Below, one piece after another: positions 12,932 through 16,735 of a stretch of DNA of 16,735 bases. The number at the start of each line of letters is the position of its first letter. Positions within the stretch are counted from its first letter, which is position 1. Source of the stretch: Candidatus Cloacimonadota bacterium (lineage in GTDB: Bacteria > Hydrothermota > E44-bin80); the NCBI GenBank assembly GCA_004375785.1, contig SOKM01000171.1, forward strand, positions 1 through 16,735, read 5' to 3'. The translations under genes and the position numbers were made by a program. The notes under the pieces were generated by a model. That model made no database searches, was not told the DNA's origin, and saw only the letters and a program-made list of their open reading frames with translations.

Positions 12932-14236
12932 AAATTTTACATTAAAACGCTCGGTTGTTACAAAAATTCTGTCGACAGTGAGGTTCTAATTTCAATACTT
13001 GAAAACCATTTCCTTTTTACAAAAGATTACAGATTAGCAGATATAATTATAATAAATACATGTTCATTTATCGAAAAAGCAAAGCAGGAATCCATAGAAT
13101 CTATCCTTTATTTTGCAAAGCTAAAAGAGAAAAAAATAATTGTTATTGGATGTCTTGGGCAGCGGTATGCTGAGAAGATAATGAAGGAAATTCCGGAAGT
13201 TTCTGCAGTGATTGGAACATATGGATTTAACAGGATTGAGAAAGTTGTAGAAAAGGTAATGAAGTCTGAAAAGGTTATAGAAGTAAAAAGAAATCCTTTC
13301 TCTTATCCAGTAGATTATTCCGAAAGAAGGCATTTTGAACCCTCTCATTATGCATATATAAAGGTTTCTGACGGGTGTAATCATAGATGCAGTTTCTGTA
13401 TCATACCGGAATTAAAAGGTAAATTAAGGAGTAGACCTATTGAATCAATTATTAAAGAAGCAGATGTACTTACGAGAAATGGTGTAAAAGAGATTATATT
13501 GATAGCACAGGAGACCACAGCATATGGTTTAGACATATATGGAAAGAAGAAATTGGTAGACCTTCTTTGCGGTCTTGCTAATATAGATGAGTTGAAATGG
13601 CTCCGATTATTGTATAATTATCCAGGTGATATTGACAACAGTCTGCTTGACTTGATAGCATCAGAGCCAAAGATTTGTAAATATCTCGATATTCCAATAC
13701 AACATATATCAAACAACATCCTGCGGAGAATGAAAAGAGAGATAACTGGAAAGAAAGTCCGCAAAAGTATTTTGAAAATCAGAGAAAATTATCCTGAAAT
13801 ATTCCTTAGAACAACTCTTATTGTAGGATTTCCAGGTGAGACTGAAAAGGATTTCTCAGAACTTTACGAGTATGTTAAAGAAGTGAAGTTCGAAAGACTT
13901 GGAGTTTTTACATATTCAAGGGAATATGGCACGAAATCTTACTATATGAAAAGGCAGATTCCACATAAGATAAAAGAGGAAAGAGAAGAGAAAATAATGG
14001 AGATGCAGAGAAAGATAAGTTTAGAAAAAAATAAAGAATTCATAGGAAAAAGAGTGGCTGTTATGATTGATGAAAAAATAGGGGAGAGGTATAAGTTTGA
14101 CGGAAGAACAGAATTTGATGCACCGGAGATCGATAATGGCGTCCTCATAACAAAAGGGAAGACTTCTGTGGGAAACATCATTCCTGTAAAAATAACCGAC
14201 GCAACCGAATACGATTTGATTGGTGAGATAACATAG
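12929..14236 (+). CDS. rimO: Ribosomal protein uS12 (S12) methylthiotransferase
   Basis: 435 aa, normal length. The N-terminal UPF0004 domain has three cluster cysteines, Cys10 (TLGCYKNSVDSE), Cys45 (NTCSF) and Cys75 (GCLGQRY). The radical-SAM cluster is CNHRCSFC (Cys150, 154, 157) and a TRAM domain forms the C-terminus (about 370-435). GCYKNSVDSE and the tail motif RTEFDAPEID are RimO-type and separate it from MiaB and MtaB. RimO adds a methylthio group to the conserved aspartate of ribosomal protein S12. The ATG at 12929 is required by the N-terminal motif but has no Shine-Dalgarno and sits in a palindrome. No consensus promoter is obvious; AT-rich -10-like sequences lie around 12886-12905. 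It is divergent from the receiver gene and about 160 bp before gcvT. Confidence 0.95.
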   Translation: MKFYIKTLGCYKNSVDSEVLISILENHFLFTKDYRLADIIIINTCSFIEKAKQESIESILYFAKLKEKKIIVIGCLGQRYAEKIMKEIPEVSAVIGTYGFNRIEKVVEKVMKSEKVIEVKRNPFSYPVDYSERRHFEPSHYAYIKVSDGCNHRCSFCIIPELKGKLRSRPIESIIKEADVLTRNGVKEIILIAQETTAYGLDIYGKKKLVDLLCGLANIDELKWLRLLYNYPGDIDNSLLDLIASEPKICKYLDIPIQHISNNILRRMKREITGKKVRKSILKIRENYPEIFLRTTLIVGFPGETEKDFSELYEYVKEVKFERLGVFTYSREYGTKSYYMKRQIPHKIKEEREEKIMEMQRKISLEKNKEFIGKRVAVMIDEKIGERYKFDGRTEFDAPEIDNGVLITKGKTSVGNIIPVKITDATEYDLIGEIT

Positions 14237-14256
14237 AGATACGGACAGATAATAAG

Positions 14257-14282
14257 GGATGTACGATGTAGGATGTAGGATG
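14257..14282 (+). repeat. GATGTAGG short tandem repeat
   Basis: GGGATGTACGAT followed by GTAGGATGTAGGATGG forms overlapping GATGTA units. The 12-mer GGGATGTACGAT also occurs on the minus strand at 7874-7885. No function is evident. Confidence 0.5.
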
Positions 14283-14296
14283 GAAGGAGGCATATT

Positions 14297-14380
14297 ATGT
14301 TTAAATCATTTAAAGAATACAAACTTATGATTTTTTTCTTGACTTTTTGTGAGAAAAGAAATATATTTGGGAAAATTTAG
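14297..14380 (+). CDS. Possible 27-aa small ORF before gcvT
   Basis: ATG at 14297 is 6 nt after AGGAGG, a near-perfect ribosome site, and reads MFKSFKEYKLM... with a short hydrophobic run (MIFFLTF) to TAG at 14378-14380. Its 3' half overlaps the gcvT promoter, so it could only be translated from a transcript starting further upstream, for example read-through from rimO. No homologue is recognised; it may be fortuitous. Confidence 0.25.
   Translation: MFKSFKEYKLMIFFLTFCEKRNIFGKI
14339..14367 (+). promoter_or_regulatory. Sigma-70 promoter of the gcv operon
   Basis: TTGACT (14339-14344), 17 bp, TATATT (14362-14367), identical hexamers and spacing to the nadB promoter. The predicted +1 near 14374 leaves a 27-nt leader carrying GGAGGA (14389-14394), 6 nt from the ATG. 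The leader is too short for a glycine riboswitch. Confidence 0.8.
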
Positions 14381-14400
14381 AGATTAATGGAGGAAGAGAT

Positions 14401-15495
14401 ATGGTGAAGAAGACTGCTATCTACGATGGACACAAAAAATTGGGTGCAAAAATAGTTGAATTTGCTGGATTTCTTATGCCCCTTCAATATAAAAATGGAA
14501 TTTTTAGTGAAGTTAAAAGGGTTCGGCAGACTGTGGGACTCTTTGACGTCTCTCATATGGGTGAGGTGGAGATAAAAGGAAAGGGTGCACTTGAATTCAT
14601 TGATTATATTACCATCAACGATGCCTCCCAGCTTGAAGAATACCAGGTGCAGTATTCAGCGATGTGTTATGATAATGGTGGAATAGTTGATGACCTGCTC
14701 GTATATAGACTACCCGATAGATACCTGCTTGTTGTAAATGCATCAAATACTGATAAGGATTTTGAATGGATACTGAAAAACAAAAGGGGAGAGGTCGAGA
14801 TTTCAAATATCAGCGATTCCATTACACAACTTGCAATCCAGGGACCGGTTGCTGAAAAGGTTATCCAGAAATTAACAGCTCTTGTTCTAACTAATCTGGA
14901 TTTTTACTGGAGCACTGAAACGAAGGTTTCGGGAAAAGATTGTATTTTATCAAGGACAGGTTATACTGGAGAAGATGGGTTTGAAATATATGTTAAAAAT
15001 GAAAGTGGAACAAAACTGTGGAATGACGTTCTTAATTCGGGTAGAGAATTCAATATTGAACCTGTTGGTCTTGGTTCAAGAGACTTACTCAGACTGGAAA
15101 TGAAGTACTGCCTTTATGGAAATGATATTGATAAGACAACCACACCGCTCGAAGCCGGTCTTTCCTGGATAACGAAACTGGAAAAGGAAAACTTTATTGG
15201 AAAAGAAGCTCTTCTGAAACAAAAGGAAGAGGGCATCAAGAGAAAACTTGTTTGTTTTGAAATGCTCGAAAAGGGAATGCCAAGACATCATTATGAGATA
15301 TTTGTAAAAGAAAAGAAGGTTGGTTTTGTGACAAGTGGCAATTTCTCTCCCTCTATCAATAAATTTATAGGACTCGGTTATATCGATAAACCTTTCCATA
15401 AATCAGATACCGAGATTTTTATAGATATTAGGGACGTGAAGAAAAAAGCAGTGGTTGTAAAAGCACCCTTTTATAAGAATGCGTCGCATAAGTAG
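14401..15495 (+). CDS. gcvT: Aminomethyltransferase, glycine cleavage T protein
   Basis: 364 aa, full length. It transfers the methylene group from the aminomethyl-lipoyl arm of GcvH to tetrahydrofolate and releases ammonia. Recognisable parts are FAGFLMPLQYKNGI near the N-terminus, GLFDVSHMGE (46-55), the folate-site region GGIVDDLLVYR (93-103, Asp97/Asp98 around the catalytic Asp101 of E. coli), VVNASN (111-116), LSRTGYTGEDGFE, GLGSRDLLRLE, and the C-terminal barrel with FVTSG.FSPS. Start is set by GGAGGA upstream. It is the first gene of gcvT-gcvH-gcvPA, the usual order in bacteria with a split P protein. The 150-bp gap to gcvH is unusually long for this operon and carries a mini-hairpin array. 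Confidence 0.96.
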   Translation: MVKKTAIYDGHKKLGAKIVEFAGFLMPLQYKNGIFSEVKRVRQTVGLFDVSHMGEVEIKGKGALEFIDYITINDASQLEEYQVQYSAMCYDNGGIVDDLLVYRLPDRYLLVVNASNTDKDFEWILKNKRGEVEISNISDSITQLAIQGPVAEKVIQKLTALVLTNLDFYWSTETKVSGKDCILSRTGYTGEDGFEIYVKNESGTKLWNDVLNSGREFNIEPVGLGSRDLLRLEMKYCLYGNDIDKTTTPLEAGLSWITKLEKENFIGKEALLKQKEEGIKRKLVCFEMLEKGMPRHHYEIFVKEKKVGFVTSGNFSPSINKFIGLGYIDKPFHKSDTEIFIDIRDVKKKAVVVKAPFYKNASHK

Positions 15496-15520
15496 TAGAT
15501 ATAAGTGAAGAGAGGAAAGG

Positions 15521-15603
15521 GTTGCTGAGGAACGGTAGGGGTTCATCTACGATGAACGGGGATTGGCTCATCTTCGATGAGCGGTATGGTTGCTCTGCAA
15601 CGG
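15521..15603 (+). repeat. Mini-hairpin array 2 between gcvT and gcvH
   Basis: Four units, starts 15521, 15541, 15566 and 15589 (20-25 bp apart): GTTGC-TGA-GGAAC with one mismatch, GTTCATC-TAC-GATGAAC, GCTCATC-TTC-GATGAGC and GTTGC-TCT-GCAAC, each with a 3-nt loop and followed by GG. Spacers resemble those of the array at 7780-7850 (GGTAGG, GGTATG). It lies within the gcv transcript, so it should fold in the mRNA. The final unit GGTATG-GTTGCTCTGCAAC-GG is almost identical to one in array 1. Confidence 0.8.
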
Positions 15604-15645
15604 TAAACAACGAGACAAACCAGATAAACCAGAAAGGAGAAATAG

Positions 15646-16032
15646 ATGAATGTTCCAGATAATCTCAGATACACAAAGGACCATGAATGGGTGAGACTCG
15701 AAGGTGAATTTGCATTTGAGGGATTAACGGATTATGCCCAGTCACAACTTGCCGATATTGTGACTTTTGAACTTAAACCTGTAGGTTCAAAATTTAAGAA
15801 AAATGAAATCTTTGGTTCAGTAGAGGCAGTCAAAGCAGTTGCAGACCTTTATATGGTTGTTGGTGGTGAGATTGTCGAGGTGAATCAAAAGATTATGAAT
15901 ACTCCTGAGACAGTGAATCAGGATCCTTATGGGGAGGGATGGATTATAAAGGTAAAAATGGATAACCCTGATGAATACAATGAATCACTGACTCCTGATG
16001 ATTATAAAAAACTTATAGCGGAACAATCATAG
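15646..16032 (+). CDS. gcvH: Glycine cleavage system H protein
   Basis: 128 aa, the normal size. It carries the lipoyl arm that moves the aminomethyl group between P, T and L proteins. The lipoylation motif is GSVEAVKAVADLY with Lys63; the opening YTKDHEWVR and the later DPYGEGWIIKVK are canonical. In place of the common GIT...LGD it reads GLTDYAQSQLADIV, within family variation. Start chosen by AAAGGAG (15633-15639), 6 nt before the ATG. It is 11 bp from gcvPA, so both are certainly co-transcribed. Confidence 0.96.
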   Translation: MNVPDNLRYTKDHEWVRLEGEFAFEGLTDYAQSQLADIVTFELKPVGSKFKKNEIFGSVEAVKAVADLYMVVGGEIVEVNQKIMNTPETVNQDPYGEGWIIKVKMDNPDEYNESLTPDDYKKLIAEQS

Positions 16033-16043
16033 GGGAGAGGAGA

Positions 16044-16735
16044 ATGCCTTATATACCAAATACAGACGAGGATAGAAAGAAGATGCTTGAAAGGATTGGG
16101 GTAAGTTCCTTTGAAGAACTCCTTGATGAAATTCCTGAAGAATTAAGACTCAAGGGAGAATATGACCTACCAGAAGCACTTTCAGAGTATGAAACAAAGA
16201 AGAAACTCGAAGACATTGCAGGTAAGAATAGAACAACAAAAGAATTTATCTCATTCTTAGGAGCGGGTATATACGACCATTTTATACCGAGCGTTGTGAA
16301 CACTATTTCAAGTAGACCGGAATTCTACACTGCATATACACCTTATCAAGCAGAAGTTAGCCAGGGAACACTTCAGGCAATCTTTGAATTTCAAAGTATG
16401 GTTTGTGAACTCTTTCGAATGGATGTTTCTAATGCGAGTATGTATGACGGTGCGACTGCACTTACAGAGGCAGCACATATGGCTGTTAATATTAATGAAA
16501 GAAAAGAGCTCGTTCTATTTGATACTGTGCACCCCGATTATCAGAAGACACTGGAAACCTATACAAAAGGTCATAGTTTAGCAATAAAGAGGATTGGATA
16601 CTCTGTGAAAGGAATTATAGAACCAACAGACCTTGAAAGAATTGTAGATGAGAATACATCTGCAGTCCTTGTTCAACATCCAAACTTCTTTGGAATTCTG
16701 GAAGAGATGGATGAGATAGAAAGGATTGTTCATAA
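16044..16735 (+). CDS. gcvPA: Glycine dehydrogenase (decarboxylating) subunit 1, partial
   Basis: The frame opens at ATG 16044, preceded by GGGGAGAGGAG, and runs off the end of the window (230 codons visible; the family is about 440-450 aa). The opening MPYIPNTDEDRKKML, SFEELLDEIP and FLGAGIYDHFIPSVV (about 72-86), then YTPYQAEVSQGTLQAIFEFQ and MYDGATAL, are characteristic of the N-terminal-half P subunit. It forms a complex with GcvPB, which carries the PLP lysine, to decarboxylate glycine and load GcvH. gcvPB is expected just past the edge. A split P protein is found in Firmicutes, Thermotogae, archaea and many candidate phyla, unlike the fused form of proteobacteria. Confidence 0.95.
   Translation, partial: MPYIPNTDEDRKKMLERIGVSSFEELLDEIPEELRLKGEYDLPEALSEYETKKKLEDIAGKNRTTKEFISFLGAGIYDHFIPSVVNTISSRPEFYTAYTPYQAEVSQGTLQAIFEFQSMVCELFRMDVSNASMYDGATALTEAAHMAVNINERKELVLFDTVHPDYQKTLETYTKGHSLAIKRIGYSVKGIIEPTDLERIVDENTSAVLVQHPNFFGILEEMDEIERIVH

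Noticed and set aside
12687..12932. 81-codon plus-strand frame ending with an ATGA overlap on rimO
   Set aside because: It runs antisense through the start and sigma-54 promoter of the receiver gene, has low-complexity composition and no ribosome site.
12929..14236. MiaB or MtaB instead of RimO
   Set aside because: The N-terminal GCYKNSVDSE and tail RTEFDAPEID are RimO-type.
14237..14400. Glycine riboswitch before gcvT
   Set aside because: The predicted leader is only about 27 nt and the upstream spacer lacks the conserved glycine-aptamer blocks.
7780..15603. CRISPR array
   Set aside because: Units are about 20 bp with variable hairpins and 6-12 bp spacers; there are no constant 25-40 bp repeats, no cas genes and only four units per site.

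Overview
The window is about 16.7 kb of AT-rich bacterial DNA from a diderm (outer-membrane) organism. The evidence for an outer membrane is an LpxH-type lipid A enzyme, a CpxP/Spy-like periplasmic protein, a predicted lipoprotein and FtsEX. Gene order, base composition, split-type glycine cleavage genes (a gcvPA) and large DUF3857/transglutaminase exoproteins suggest an uncultured lineage around the FCB group or WOR-3-like candidate phyla. That placement is a guess; no ribosomal RNA or other marker is present.

Layout. Left (1-3370): a Spy-like gene on the minus strand with its terminator, a divergent lpxH, then ftsE-ftsX on the minus strand converging on lpxH. Next comes a repeat-rich spacer of about 280 bp. 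Middle (3374-9020, all minus): two large DUF3857/transglutaminase-like proteins in tandem (the upstream one with an intact Cys-His-Asp triad, the downstream one with Cys and His replaced), a spacer holding a mini-hairpin array, and a serpin-like lipoprotein whose only plausible start codon is AUC. Right (9266-16735, mostly plus): nadB-hpf-hprK, a minus-strand orphan receiver-domain gene with a near-perfect sigma-54 promoter, rimO, and gcvT-gcvH-gcvPA, the last cut by the window edge.

Expression signals are unusually readable. Five genes have clear TTGAC(A/T)-17-TATAAT-type promoters. In two of them (ftsE, the first transglutaminase-like gene), and probably in lpxH, the -10 box sits so close to the start codon that the mRNA would be essentially leaderless. 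Three of the five strong promoters (ftsE, transglutaminase gene, nadB) are preceded by the same element: three copies of an 8-bp unit (NCTTTGTG) followed by GCAAAA and then the -35 box. This looks like a dispersed promoter cassette. The nadB leader carries a hairpin and an overlapping small upstream ORF.

The most distinctive non-coding structure is a family of tiny hairpins with 3-nt loops, each followed by GG. They are strung at about 20-25 bp intervals in two places (7780-7850 and 15521-15603), both oriented with transcription. The stems differ in sequence between units but stay self-complementary. A related hairpin type with an ACCATACGGT-like loop occurs at 5520-5543, where it supplies the last codons of a gene, and at 7741-7771. 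No CRISPR array, insertion sequence, tRNA or rRNA was recognised.
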